DNA of 27,594 nt from Acanthamoeba lenticulata. Lineage: Eukaryota; Discosea; Longamoebia; Acanthamoebidae. Of the stretch, positions 9,079 to 22,042 are shown one piece after another. The notes below the pieces were generated by a model. It had not been told where the DNA came from. It made no database searches and saw only the letters and a list, made by a program, of their open reading frames with translations. The stretch spans positions 1-27,594 of the forward strand of contig NAVB01000783.1 of assembly GCA_002179805.1 (NCBI GenBank), in the 5' to 3' direction. The translations under genes and the position numbers were made by a program. Position 1 is the stretch's first letter; each line of letters begins with the position of its first letter.

Positions 9079-12000
9079 TTAGTAATAGGGGTAGTTGGAT
9101 GACGACGATGATGTCGACGAGGAGGAGGACCACACGGATGAGGACGACGAGAAGTTGCCGGTGGTGAGGTAGCCCCCATTGATGAGCGCCCCGCCCGAGC
9201 TGAAGAAGTGCTGCATGTCGAACACGCGCCGACGCTTGCGGCGGCAGTAACGCGCTTGGCACGCCACGACCACCGCCAGCACCGCCCCGACCGCCAGCAG
9301 CCACGGCGACGTCAGCCCTGCGCGCCACTCACCCACCATCAGCATCAAGAATGAAGTTCAACATTAACACCGTCATCATCGTCACCGCAAGGGGGCACGT
9401 ACGTGCGGTGTAGGCGTGGCTCTGATCGCACAGCAAATGCGTATCTGCGAGAGGATGAAGCCGTCAGTCCCAGTCAACTTTTCTCAACGACAAAGCCTTT
9501 GGCTGATGGGCGAGGCGCAAACCTTTGACCAGAAAAAGAGTGTCGTAGACGAGCGTGTCGCGGGCCGACACGAACTCGGATTTGAGAGTGTCGTTGGCGT
9601 AGGCCGTGAACCTGATGTAGCCGTAGCCCTTGTTGTTCACCACCGCGCTCCACGCCGGCTGCGGATCCTGCTCAAGCGCCATCCGATTAATTTATTGATT
9701 ATTTTCAAATTACGAAATGCATCAGTAAAATCAAAAATAATTCCACAATAATGAAAATGACGAATAGTATTGCGATTACGCACCCAGATGGCGTTGAGTT
9801 CGATGCCGCCGGTGCCGGCACGAAGGTAGATGGGCGGGACACGCTCAGTGCACGACTTGACGTAGAGGCCCGGCGCGTGCTCCATCTTGAACGCACGCTC
9901 TTTCACCACCGGGTGCGTTCGTTCGCTGTCGTGTGACACGACACGACACGAGCGCATGACACACAGCATGAGCGTCAGATACGAGCCCAGGGCGCGTGGT
10001 GGTATAATAATGATAATAAAAAGAAGGCAAAGAAGGCTGCGACGAACTAGTTGTGGTCGTGACCGTGAACAACGAGGTCGACGCCGTGCTTGACAAAGAG
10101 GGGCTCGAGCTCGTGGCGGAGGTGCAAAACGCTGCCTTGCTCCACGCTCGAGCTGTACATGCTCCGGTGGACCAGCGCCACCAGCCACCACGCCGTCCTC
10201 CTGCCCTCGACCCCGTCCCCCCAATATGAGGACGAAGATGGTGACAATGATGATGATGATGATGGAAACGATGACGACAATGAAGGAGGTTCCCACCGCT
10301 CCCTCTCGGCTTCTGAGTCGACGTCAGCATCAGGGTTGATCTTGCGCGCGCGGGTTGGGGCGCGCATCCACGCGTTGCGCGCTCGGTTGAACTCGGTCAG
10401 GTGCGCCTCTGTTGTGTGTGTGTATGCCACATGAGTCGTGTGTCCTGGAGTGGGCTGAGGCCCAGGGAGGGGATGGGGGAAGGAAGGCGCACCGAGCCAA
10501 GTGTACTGTTCGCTGCCGCGCGAGTAGTTGTGGTCGGAGGAGAGCGCCACAAAGTGGATCGACGCGTAGTCGAACCAGAACCAGAACCCGTTCCCCGGCA
10601 TGAAGAACCGATGCGCGTACGGCACAAAGTGGTAGTCGAACCTACGAGAGATGTCATCGTCATCAACCATGAACATGACGAAGGGGAAGGGGAAGGGGAA
10701 GAAGAAGAAGATGATGACGACGACGACGCTGGGTAGGTGAGGAGGGTCGCGTACTTGAAGGTCTCGTGGTTGCCGGGGACGGCCATGTAGGGCCGGGAGG
10801 CCGCGAGAGGCTCCACCATGCGGAACCACTTGTCCCAGGCGGCCTGCTTGTCGGCCCCGTAGCTGTCGCTGTCCACCGTCCACTTCCCGCCTGTGTATGC
10901 GTACGCACATATACACGCGCGCACGAGTGTGCGGTTTAGAGACGTGCCGAGGCACACGCACATGTGCACACGCGCCGAAGGCGTAGAGCAGGGTTGGGAT
11001 GGGCCGTACCCCTCTGGAGCGAGTAGGCAAAGTCGCCGACGTGGACGACGGCGTCGATTGCCGGGTCCTCGCGGATGCGGGTGATGACCTCCCGCGCGCT
11101 GTGCGAGATGCCGTTGTCCCCGAACACGGCCAGCGACCCGAGCACTCGCGCCTCTTCTTCCTCTTCCTCCTTGTTGCTCTGCTCCTTATACTCGCCGTCA
11201 TCAACACCATCATCCTCGCCACCGTTGTTGTTCTTCTCTTCTTTGCCCGCTTTGTCCTCGTCCGCGACGATCGACCGAATGTCGCGGGCGGGGTCAGCCG
11301 GTTCGACGGCCGATGTTGACGTCGACATCAACGCCTCCACCGACGACGCTGACGCTGACGATGAGTCAATCCCGCGAGTGTGGATTGATGATGATGAAGA
11401 AGAAGAAGAAGAAGAGAGGAAGGGCGGAATCGGCGGTGCAGCAAAGGAGAATTCGTCGCTCCACTCGTTCGTGAGCGGGTTGCCCACCCGGTAATAGTAG
11501 CGCCCGGACGGGAGGAGGTCTCGCAGGAGCGCGTCGTGGATGAGCCCTCGCCAGCCGCCGTGGCTGTAGGTGTGGGTCGAGGCCGACGCCTGGAACGAGT
11601 AGTTGTCCGACGCCAGGCCGTACCTGGTTTGAACCATTGTATGTTCATTGTTGTTGTTTGCGGCGATGAGCAGAGCTGGCCTGGGCTAGCCCGGTCTGAT
11701 GGGAAGAGGGACGTACTTGACGGCGGCCGCGGAGGAGGACTCGTGTGCGAGCGGCGGCGCCTCGCCCAGCGAAGCGGCACCATCGACCGCGTCTGAGCGG
11801 GAAGCGATTCAGAACACGAGGAAGAAGAAGAATGAGGAAGAAGAGGCAGGGAGCCGCACCAGGGGCCTGCAAGTGATCCACCCATGTGACGCCAATTTGG
11901 GCCGATGCGCCCACGCCAGCTGCGTGTACACGACTCGTGTGGTGAGAGGCGCGCGAGGGAGCGGTTGGGGCGTGTGGAATGGGGGAGGGAGGGATGAACC

Positions 12001-12402
12001 TCGTCGACCCTTCTCGATGGCTCGAATGTAGGACTCCTCATTGTTGTGGATGGAGAGGTGCACTTGTTGGAACTGCTTGCGCACCTCGCGCTCATCTTCC
12101 TCGATTGGTTTCTGCGGGAAATGAAACGAGGATGAGCAAGTCAAAGGGCGTCATGTAGGGCAGTCAAAGATTGGTACTTTGCTCTCGGGCGAGTCAGGAG
12201 GAGGCTCGATGGAGTTGGTTGGTGGCCACGCAGTGGGTCGATCCCAGCCCGCCCCGGTCCCTTCATCTGCCGGCCAGATGTCCAATCGCGAGGAAGGGAA
12301 GAGCCAAAAGGGCACAAGCACCACCACGCACAGGGACAGACCGAAGGTGATTTGCGTCCATCTTCGTTCAGTTGCCGGTGAGGTTGCGTAGAGCCTCGAC
12401 AT
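9079..12402 (-). CDS. Purple acid phosphatase (metallophosphoesterase), membrane-anchored
   Basis: Twelve predicted exons in coding order: 12402-12178, 12111-12000, 11919-11860, 11792-11717, 11623-11010, 10890-10755, 10641-10493, 10408-10048, 9925-9784, 9667-9523, 9444-9403 and 9317-9079. All phases fit and give 766 residues. An N-terminal hydrophobic segment (~17-35) is followed by a fibronectin-like domain (IGVTWVDHL, YYYRVGN). The five metal-ligand blocks of the family follow: FGDNG (~326), HVGDFAYSL (~353), GNHE (402-405), VHRSMYSS (~537) and GHDHNYERTHPV (~571). The usual HRPMY reads HRSMY. Two low-complexity insertions interrupt the fold, at ~227-316 and ~472-525. A C-terminal membrane segment (~691-708) is followed by CRRKRRR and a Ser/Tyr-rich tail. 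The protein probably hydrolyses phosphomonoesters at the cell surface or in lysosomes. Confidence 0.9.
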
Positions 12403-12609
12403 GTCCAGAAGGAGGAGATTTGTGAGGAGATGGAGTCACAAAAAGGGGGCTCAGTCAAAGGAAGGAGAGCTTGCAGGGAGGCTGCCAGGCATGTGGTCGC
12501 AGAGCCAATGCGACAAATCAACTAATCAATGGATCAAATCACACCCCGCTTTCCTTGCGGGCAAATAAAGGCAGGAAATTATTTTGTTCATTTTCTTTTA
12601 CCAAGCTCC
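12403..12609. promoter_or_regulatory. Divergent promoter region between phosphatase and GNAT genes
   Basis: Only 207 bp separate the two ATGs. An AT-rich stretch with CAAATAAAGG and AAATTATTTTG lies at 12561-12590, 20-50 bp upstream of the GNAT start. No RNA gene is visible. Confidence 0.45.
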
Positions 12610-13367
12610 ATGGACCACCACTCCGCGAGTGTGCAGCTGGGCGTAGCGGAAGTGGACGACAAGGGACGCAAGCTCACACTCCGGCGGGCGACGGAAGACG
12701 ATGTTCCGTTCCTGGCGCAGGTCCTGTTGATGTCCTCCCGCGCCCACATGCCGCACGGGGGCATGGACTACGGTATCGCCGCTGGACCAACACCCTATGC
12801 GCCCACGACTGAGGGGGACGAGGGGGACGACGCCCCACGCTGGCCGTGTTGCGCGACTTGATCCTGTGTTCTGGCCCGCAGAGCCACGCGCAGTGGCAGG
12901 GCTTCCTGGTGGCCGAAGTCGACGGCACGCCGGCCGCGGCGCTCAGTGGCTATGACAGCCGCGAGAAGCAGCTTGATGCCTACATGGACGCGTGGCGCGA
13001 GGCGCTCATCGTGCGGCGCGGCTGGACGCCGGAGCACTGGGCCGAGCTCGAGCGGCGCCGCGCCCCATTCCGGTCGGTCTCGTGCCGTTGCACCGACGAC
13101 GCCGAGGGCTGGTGGGTCGTCGAGTGGGTGGCCACGCTGCCGGCCTACCGCGGGCTGGGCCTCATCCACCGCCTCCTACTGGCCATCCTCGACGAGGGCC
13201 GAGCGCGTGGCTTCCGCCGGGCCCGCGTGACCGGTTTCATCGGCAACGACGCGGCCAACCGGGCCTACGAGAAGGTCGGCTTCACCGAGTACCACTCGAT
13301 CACGAGCCCTCTGTTCAGTCAGCACTACGCCTGTCCGGGCATGGTCAAGTACACCACAGCTCTCTGA
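12610..13367 (+). CDS. GNAT-family N-acetyltransferase, interrupted by an apparent frameshift
   Basis: The start at 12610 (CTCCATGGAC) opens with a typical GNAT N-terminus (LTLRRATEDDVPFLAQVLLM) that reads to about 12833, then meets TGA at 12859-12861. The rest of the domain continues in another frame: PTLAVLRDLILC, GFLVAEVDGTPAAALSGYD, the acetyl-CoA site VEWVATLPAYRGLGLIHRLL, and GFIGNDAANRAYEKVGFTEY, ending at 13367. One additional C in the CCCC run near 12830-12833 would make both halves continuous at exactly the expected place. A 41-nt cryptic intron (donor GTATCG at ~12774) is a weaker alternative. This is therefore either an assembly error or a recently broken gene. The Arg/Gln-x-x-Gly-x-Gly/Ala acetyl-CoA motif is intact as YRGLGL. 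The substrate is unknown. Confidence 0.75.
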
Positions 13368-13423
13368 ACTGTTTTTCTTTCTCGTGCCGAAAACGCGCCG
13401 GGCTTTTGCTGTTTCGTCGACAC

Positions 13424-13429
13424 AATAAA
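13424..13429 (+). terminator. AATAAA poly(A) signal of the GNAT gene
   Basis: AATAAA lies 57 nt after the GNAT stop and only 51 nt before the ATG of the IMP dehydrogenase gene on the same strand. The downstream promoter must overlap this 3' end. Confidence 0.7.
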
Positions 13430-13480
13430 GCTGTTCTCTTCTTTGTGTCTTGGACCTTATCTTGAGAACGCGCATAGATC

Positions 13481-16461
<2,981 letters not shown>

Positions 16462-17148
16462 ACAGCCTGCTGACTTGGTGCAGCTCAAGCGCAGAGAGTA
16501 CGCTTTTCGCCAACCCCAACGACCTCTCGCTGCAAGCACTCGCGCTGGCGAGGGTGATGTTTAACCCGTTCCTCCTCTCCGCGCCTAGGTCGTTCACTAC
16601 TGCGAGCTGCACCGGCAAAACGCATCCAAAACCTGTTTGAAATTTTAACTCCGGCATCAAGCTGGCCATTCGGCAGAAAGGTAAATAAAATATGCTAATT
16701 GGCCATTGGTGGCCTTGTTCACCTGCGATGTAAGGAAAGCGTGTCCCACGGAGGCGACGATGTGTCGCGCAGATTTCCAGTTCCTAGCGGACCCGCTTAA
16801 GCGACGAGACCCAACCTCGGCGTAACTGTTGTTGAGGGCGCCTGGAAGACAGGCCAAAGCACAACAAACACTCACCCCACCGGCCTGCCAAGTCACGGCT
16901 CATCGTCCTCTTCAGCGCTCGCGCGTGCCACTCAACCGATAACCGTCGCCGTCGGAGCAGGGGAGCTGAAGGCGGTGGACGCATAGAGGTCTGTGCCGGC
17001 CGATTCCCGTTCCGTTCTTCGTTCTGGTGCCCTTTCGCCTGTCGCGGAAGCTCGCGTACAGCACATCAACAAGCTTGCTTGCGGAAATTCTCTCCTTCCG
17101 CTGGCCAGGGCCCTGCCAAGAGGGCTTTCTCTCTCTTGCCAACAACTC
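16462..17148. other. Intergenic region: IMP dehydrogenase 3' UTR and RFX upstream region
   Basis: This is the longest gap in the window (687 bp). An AATAAA at 16684-16689 marks the likely IMP dehydrogenase 3' end. The stretch 16690-17148 should hold the RFX-gene promoter and 5' UTR. It includes GGCCATTGGTGGCC, a short imperfect palindrome near 16701. No tRNA or small-protein gene was found. Confidence 0.5.
16684..16689 (+). terminator. AATAAA poly(A) signal of the IMP dehydrogenase gene
   Basis: This is the first AATAAA on the + strand after the stop at 16461, in an AT-rich patch (GTAAATAAAATATG). It implies a 3' UTR of about 240 nt, long for this window. Confidence 0.6.
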
Positions 17149-20100
17149 ATGGAGCGAGGCCTTTTGGACGCCGCATCACCAGTCCGCCACCACAACGGCC
17201 TCGCCAGCGCGACACAACAGCAGCATAACCTTCCACTGCCACTCTTCGGCCACGGCCCACCGCAGCCCTATCCCACCACGAACTTTCCTTACCACCACCT
17301 CGCCAACATGGCCCCCAGCCACTATGGCGTGGGATCGACGACGTCCACTCCATCGTCCACCTCTCCGCACAGGGGCTCCTTTTCCGGCGCTTCTTCGACC
17401 CAGACACCACTGCGCAGTCGCTCAAGTTCTCCTCCTCAATCATCATCTTCTTCGTCTTCATCTTCATCTTCGTCGATGAGCAAATCCTTGTCGCCAACTT
17501 CCTCGTCCTCCTCAAGCTACGCCCTCTCTCGCAAGCCCTTTGTTTTATCACGAAGCGAATCCTTTGCCTTTGTCAAGGACTGGTATGCCCTTGCCCCCAC
17601 TTTCCCATCCCGAGCGCGCGCGCGGATCGTGTCTGGAGAAAGACGCCAGACCAAAAGGTCATTTTGGCTCTGGATCCGAGCGGCCATCTGAGGGTTTATT
17701 CACCTTGGATGGTCTGCTAGGCAAACCCACATGGCGGTTTAGGTGTCCCCACTCATTTTTTATTGAGATAATAGCCATGATAAATATTTTACGGTCACCC
17801 CACGTGAGGCAACGGCCATTTTTATGTGCCGCGTGGACCAATATATTTATATATTTCTTTCTTCTCTCTCTCTCTTCTTCTCCTACACGGGAGCTCAGCT
17901 CACGCCATCTCACTGCAAGTTGGTCTACAACTTGGTTGGCCGTTTTGTGGACCAATCCTCCTATGTCCTCTTGCGTGAGAGGGCGTGGGAGCCCTGAGTG
18001 GATCTGGTCTTCTCCCTCTGCGGGATCGTCCCTCTGGCGTGGTGTATGTGGTGCTGTGTGTCTGGGCCCATCTTGAAATATGTTGTCAGCCTTCAACTTG
18101 AAGGCTCCCCATGAACCGCCAACGCCCATCCGTTGTCTCGTCGTCCTCGAATTTTTTAGCCCTTTGGCCCTGTGCCAGATGCATTCTTGCTGAAAACGCC
18201 ACCACCAGGCTCACGGATGCGTTTGAGGAGCGCAAGGAGAGCGCGGTGAGCACGCGCGGGGTCTATGACGACTACAAGGGCTTCTGCGAGCACAAGGCGA
18301 TTGAGGTCATGTGCCCGTCGGCCTTTGGCAAACTCTTCAAGAAAGTGTTCCCACACATCACCGTACGACGGCTTGGCCCGCGCGGGGAGAACTTCAATCA
18401 CTACTACAACCTTGGCCGCAAGCACGGCGCCGGCTCGCCCTCCTCTACCTCACCAGGCCCCAGCGCCGCCCCGGAGGATATTGCCATTCCGCCGTCCTCC
18501 TCTTCCTTTCCTTGTACGTCTCTCTTTCGCTCCCCCCACCATCATCCTTGGCGGAAGGGGACCGGCCTCCGGTTGAGGGTTTTGTTTTCGTATCTATTTT
18601 CCTTTTATTTTGTGAATTTCTCTAACCCCGCCAACTCCGCGTGATCACGTCCAGCGCTGATGTCGGTGCGAGGCGGTCAACTGGCGCCACCTCCGGCCCT
18701 CAGAGGAGCGGCTGGCATGATGAGCCACCATCATCTCCCGCCGCTGCTTCCCCCGCCCAACGGCGTCGGCCACCTGCCGCCTCCCAACGGCATGGGCGTC
18801 GGCGGCAGCGGCGTCCCCATGGGCGCCCACGGGGCGCCCTACCCCTCGCCCTTTGGCTTCCCCTCGCCCTTCCAGAGCGCCGGCCCGTCGACGCACTCGC
18901 TCGGCATCCCGCTGGGCCAGCCGTCGGGCCTCCAGCTGCAGCACCAACAGCAACAACACCAGCAACAGCAGCTACAACAGCAACAACACCAGTTCCAGTC
19001 TTCCTTCGGGGCCCAGGGGCCGTACCCCCCGCAGTACCTGCTCCACAACCCGCCGCCCGCGCCGCCCTCGTTCGGCCACTCGACAGCGTCGCTCGCGCTG
19101 AACGCCGCCTCCCCGAACGGCCTGGTGTCCCTGTTGGCCGCCGCCGACAGCCGCGCCAGCCCGTGGGTCGGCGGCGAGTCCCACCTGGACCTCATGGCCC
19201 GGATCTCCAACTACCGCGAGTGGTACCTTCACGAGTGCTGGGCCGTCCAGCCCATCAACCCGGCCGCGCTCGAGCTCGACAACCTCCAGCATTTCATTTT
19301 TGCCGACGGCCCGTTGCTTGGGCGCGAGAGCCTCGCCCTGTCCTCCTTCCTGGCCATGAGCATCGGTGCGCAATATACGTCCAGTCGTCGTCGTTCCACT
19401 TGTCTTCCTTGGCTCACTTTGTTTGCTGGTGCGCGCGCGAGCAGCGGCCTTCAATCGTGGCGACTTTGACATCTCGCGTGAGTTATTCAACCGGGCCCGG
19501 AGCCAGCTGGGCTACCTGTTCGACGAAACGTCGATCGACATCGCCTTCGTGCTTCAGCCCATGTCCATCGTCTCCCACTGGTGGACGGGCAAGGACTCCT
19601 CGGCCTACTACCACACCCTCCTCTCAGAGATGGTACGTTTTTAACAATTTTTTTTGGTAATTTTTGATTGGCTGACGAGAGATAAACACTGTTCGAACAG
19701 TGCGGCCAACTGAATGCGCTCAACTCGGACCTGTTCATCAGCTCGCTGCAGACGCACTTCCTGATCAAGACCTACGACGTGCGCGACTGGAAGAAGAAGA
19801 TTGAGGCCCTCAACAAATACCCGCGCTGCCCGTCCTACCCCGAGCACTGGCCGCGCCACGAGGCCCTGATCAACAAGCTCCGCGCGCAGGGCGGCATCTG
19901 GCAGAACACCATCGAGCAGCTGCTCGACATCCTCGAGTTCCTCGCGGCCTACCAGCGGCGACGACAGGACGTCGAGGAGGCCCGGGCCTACTGGCGCCGC
20001 AGCCGTCGCGACGAAGATGCCGCACGAAAACGCAAGCGCGAGCGCCGGACCGAGAGCGACGAGGGCAGCGACAGCTCGTCGTCGTCCGAGGGCGGCAACG

Positions 20101-20954
20101 GCGGCGACGCCTACGAGTTCGGGGCCGAGGAGCGCGAGGAGATGCGGACCGTGTTCGACAGCATCGGCAAGCGGCTGAGCGAGCTCAACGGACAGATGGA
20201 CCGGGTCCTGCAGGAGCGCCTGTTCGACGTCATGCCCCGCGTGGCCACCACCCTCCTCAAGGTGTGGATCATGACGGTCGACATCGAGTACAAGACGTGC
20301 CTCGACTTTGAGTTGGCCGACGACCGCCGGCGCCAGCGCGAGAACGGGACCGGCGCCGCCGCCGCCGCCGCCATGAACGGCGACCGCGACCGCAAGCGAC
20401 GCCGGCCGGCCGCCGAGGACGGCGACGAGGCCAAGTGGCGCGAGAACGGCGTCCAGGCGCCGGTCAAGTCCGAGGGTGGCGACGACGACCACGCCGCGGT
20501 CAGTGGCGAGGAGGCCGACCACGCCCGCCTCAAGGACGAGAGCGACAACAACAACAGCAATCACCGTCATGGTGCTGATGCTGACGATGACGACGACGAT
20601 GATGGTCATCTCGGTGGAGGTGGTCGTGACGGCATGCCGACGTTTGGTGGCCGGCTCAAGAGCCGCCGTGCGCTCGCGCAGCACGACCGTGAGGCGAGCG
20701 GCCAGGAGAAGAGCTGGAGCGAGCGCGCGTGCGAGGACCTCGTGCACCTCTTTGCGTCGCTCGACGTGCCGCTGCGCGCCGTGTGCATGTCGTGCGCCCA
20801 CAACTTCCTGCGCGGCCCGCTGCTCGACACGCTCTACCGCGGGCGCAACGTCGACACCATCCGCCTCCTGCTCGACCTCCTCTCGCCGCTGGCCGTGGTC
20901 ATGAGCCTCAGCGACATCCGGCGCCGCCTCATGGACCTCCTGCCCAGCCTCTGA
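17149..20954 (+). CDS. RFX-family transcription factor
   Basis: Five predicted exons: 17149-17582, 18209-18513, 18655-19365, 19445-19632 and 19701-20954. Phases fit, giving 963 residues. Residues ~138-216 are an RFX winged-helix DNA-binding domain: VKDWL, a spacer, VYDDYKGFCEHK, PSAFGKLFKKVFPHI and the recognition segment VRRLGPRGENFNHYYNLGRK, which matches the family's RRLGTRGxSKYHYYG pattern with substitutions (GENFNHYYNL). The exon 1/2 junction falls inside the domain and restores the conserved Trp-Leu. N-terminal to it is a Ser/Pro-rich region; C-terminal are His/Pro/Gln-rich stretches with polyQ, then ~330 ordered residues from SHLDLMARISNYREWY onward, interrupted by acidic Asn/Asp repeats. 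The ordered C-terminus may be a dimerisation region. RFX proteins bind X-box promoters. The start ATG is the first in frame, but an upstream exon cannot be excluded. Confidence 0.85.
17583..18208 (+). other. Unusually long first intron of the RFX gene
   Basis: The 626-nt intron (GTATGC...CCACCAG) splits the DNA-binding domain. It is AT-richer than its flanks. It holds TATATTTATATATT near 17850 and several short perfect hairpins, including 17916-17934 (CAAGTTG/CAACTTG) and 18088-18106 (AGCCTTCAA-C-TTGAAGGCT). It could contain an internal promoter or a structured RNA; neither is demonstrated. Confidence 0.6.
18944..18993 (+). repeat. CAA/CAG repeat encoding a Gln/His-rich tract
   Basis: Mixed CAA, CAG and CAC codons in exon 3 of the RFX gene encode a Gln-rich run interrupted by His and Leu, similar to activation-domain low complexity in other transcription factors. 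Confidence 0.85.
19687..19702. repeat. Perfect 16-bp palindrome across a splice acceptor
   Basis: CACTGTTCGAACAGTG is a perfect palindrome. It covers the last 14 bases of the fourth RFX intron and the first two bases of the exon at 19701. In RNA it could form only a very tight hairpin. Confidence 0.5.
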
Positions 20955-20980
20955 ACTTCAGAAGGTCTCGATTATTATTA

Positions 20981-20986
20981 TTTATT
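20981..20986 (-). terminator. AATAAA poly(A) signal of CENP-S, inside the RFX 3' UTR
   Basis: TTTATT on + is AATAAA on -, 93 nt beyond the CENP-S stop at 21079 and 27 nt after the convergent RFX stop. The two transcripts would overlap by tens of bases. Confidence 0.55.
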
Positions 20987-21003
20987 CCGGTTGGATAATG
21001 TGC

Positions 21004-21009
21004 AATAAA
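21004..21009 (+). terminator. AATAAA poly(A) signal of the RFX gene
   Basis: AATAAA lies 50 nt after the RFX stop at 20954 and past the minus-strand signal at 20981-20986, so the two convergent 3' ends interlock. Confidence 0.65.
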
Positions 21010-21078
21010 TAGAAGAAAAATCAAGCTCCAAATACAGAGAAATATATTTCTAAAAAAAACAAAAAAACAAAAAGACAA

Positions 21079-21964
21079 TCACATGTCTTCCGTGTTTTCG
21101 TCATCATCTACATTGGCGCCGACGTCGTCGTCAACGAGCGCATCGAGCTCCTCCGCGAGCATGTCCTTCTTTGTCGACGTCTTGGTACGCTTCGTGTAGG
21201 ACCGCTTTGCCCGGCCCTAGTGCAGGAGCACATGTGAGACCGACGCTTATGAGCACGATGAAGGAGGGCAAGCACCTTGAGGGTGGTGCCCTGGTCCTCG
21301 GTAGCATCCTCGGTGGCCGCTTCGGCCTCTGCTTCGGCCTCCTTGCGCTTTTTCTTGTTGCGCTGGGCTTTCTTTTCCTCAGAGACTACGCACATGCGCT
21401 CGAGCTTCTTGTCGAGCTTGGCCGTCTGCACAGCATCTGAGCTTAGCTGGTGTACGAGCGAGCGTGTGGGAGGAGGGTTTGTCGGACCAGCGAGGGAGAT
21501 CGTCGCGCGCAAAGCTTTACGCTTGATGTGCAGACAACGTCAGCTCAGGGAGGAGCTTCGAGGGCCTCGATTGATAACAAGAGGAGAACGTACTCGTCGG
21601 CGTTGATGATGGACCGCTTGGCATGCCGAGCGAAGCTCTCCACATCGCCGCCCACGGACTCTGTAGGAGCAACAGGGATTAGAGAAGAGGGTGACCTTGA
21701 GGGAAGGAGGCTGGCGCTCGTACTGCTAAAGCCAAACAGCAGCTCGTTCAGCGCGGCGGCGACTTGCCGGCTCACACTCAGCCCAAGACGTTGGCCTGCA
21801 CCCTGACATGTCAATCCGCGGTGCTAAAAATCTGTGGCAGCAAGAAGGCGACCTTCCTCCTCGCATATTTTGGCGATGTGGTAATGGGTGGCCGCCTTCA
21901 GTTTGCGCTCTTCTGCCTTGTCTTCCCCTTCCTCTGCCTTGCCCCAGTCCAGAGGGTCATCCAT
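21079..21964 (-). CDS. CENPS: CENP-S / MHF1 histone-fold protein
   Basis: Six predicted exons in coding order: 21964-21853, 21795-21724, 21660-21594, 21521-21488 (34 nt), 21425-21276 and 21216-21079. All phases fit, giving 190 residues. The histone fold reads RKLKAATHYHIAKICEEEGQ, then VSRQVAAALNELLFGF, SFARHAKRSIINADDVKLCA and RRSPSL. It aligns step by step with vertebrate CENP-S (LKAAVHYTVGCLCEE, FARHAKRTTI, EDVKLLARRSNSL). The 34-nt exon supplies the conserved VKLxARRSxSL helix. CENP-S pairs with CENP-X (MHF2) in the CENP-T-W-S-X kinetochore complex and in the FANCM DNA-repair complex. The C-terminal ~95 residues are a Lys/Glu-rich coil and a basic-then-acidic tail, longer than the ~140-residue vertebrate protein. 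A polypyrimidine tract plus CTGCAG directly precedes the ATG, so a 5' UTR intron is possible. Confidence 0.9.
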
Positions 21965-22042
21965 CTGCAGATCAAAAAATTCGAAGAAAAAATGTAAAAG
22001 AAAACATAGCTTTATGTACAACATGAAAGATGGAAGAAGAGG

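Noticed and set aside
10047..11222. Single uninterrupted minus-strand frame through the phosphatase region
   Set aside because: It reads through several introns. The spliced model restores GNHE, HRSMY and GHDHNYER in order with fitting phases.
19687..19702. 16-bp palindrome as a protein-binding site
   Set aside because: By chance about 0.4 such perfect palindromes are expected in a window this size, and it overlaps a splice acceptor. It is recorded only as a repeat.
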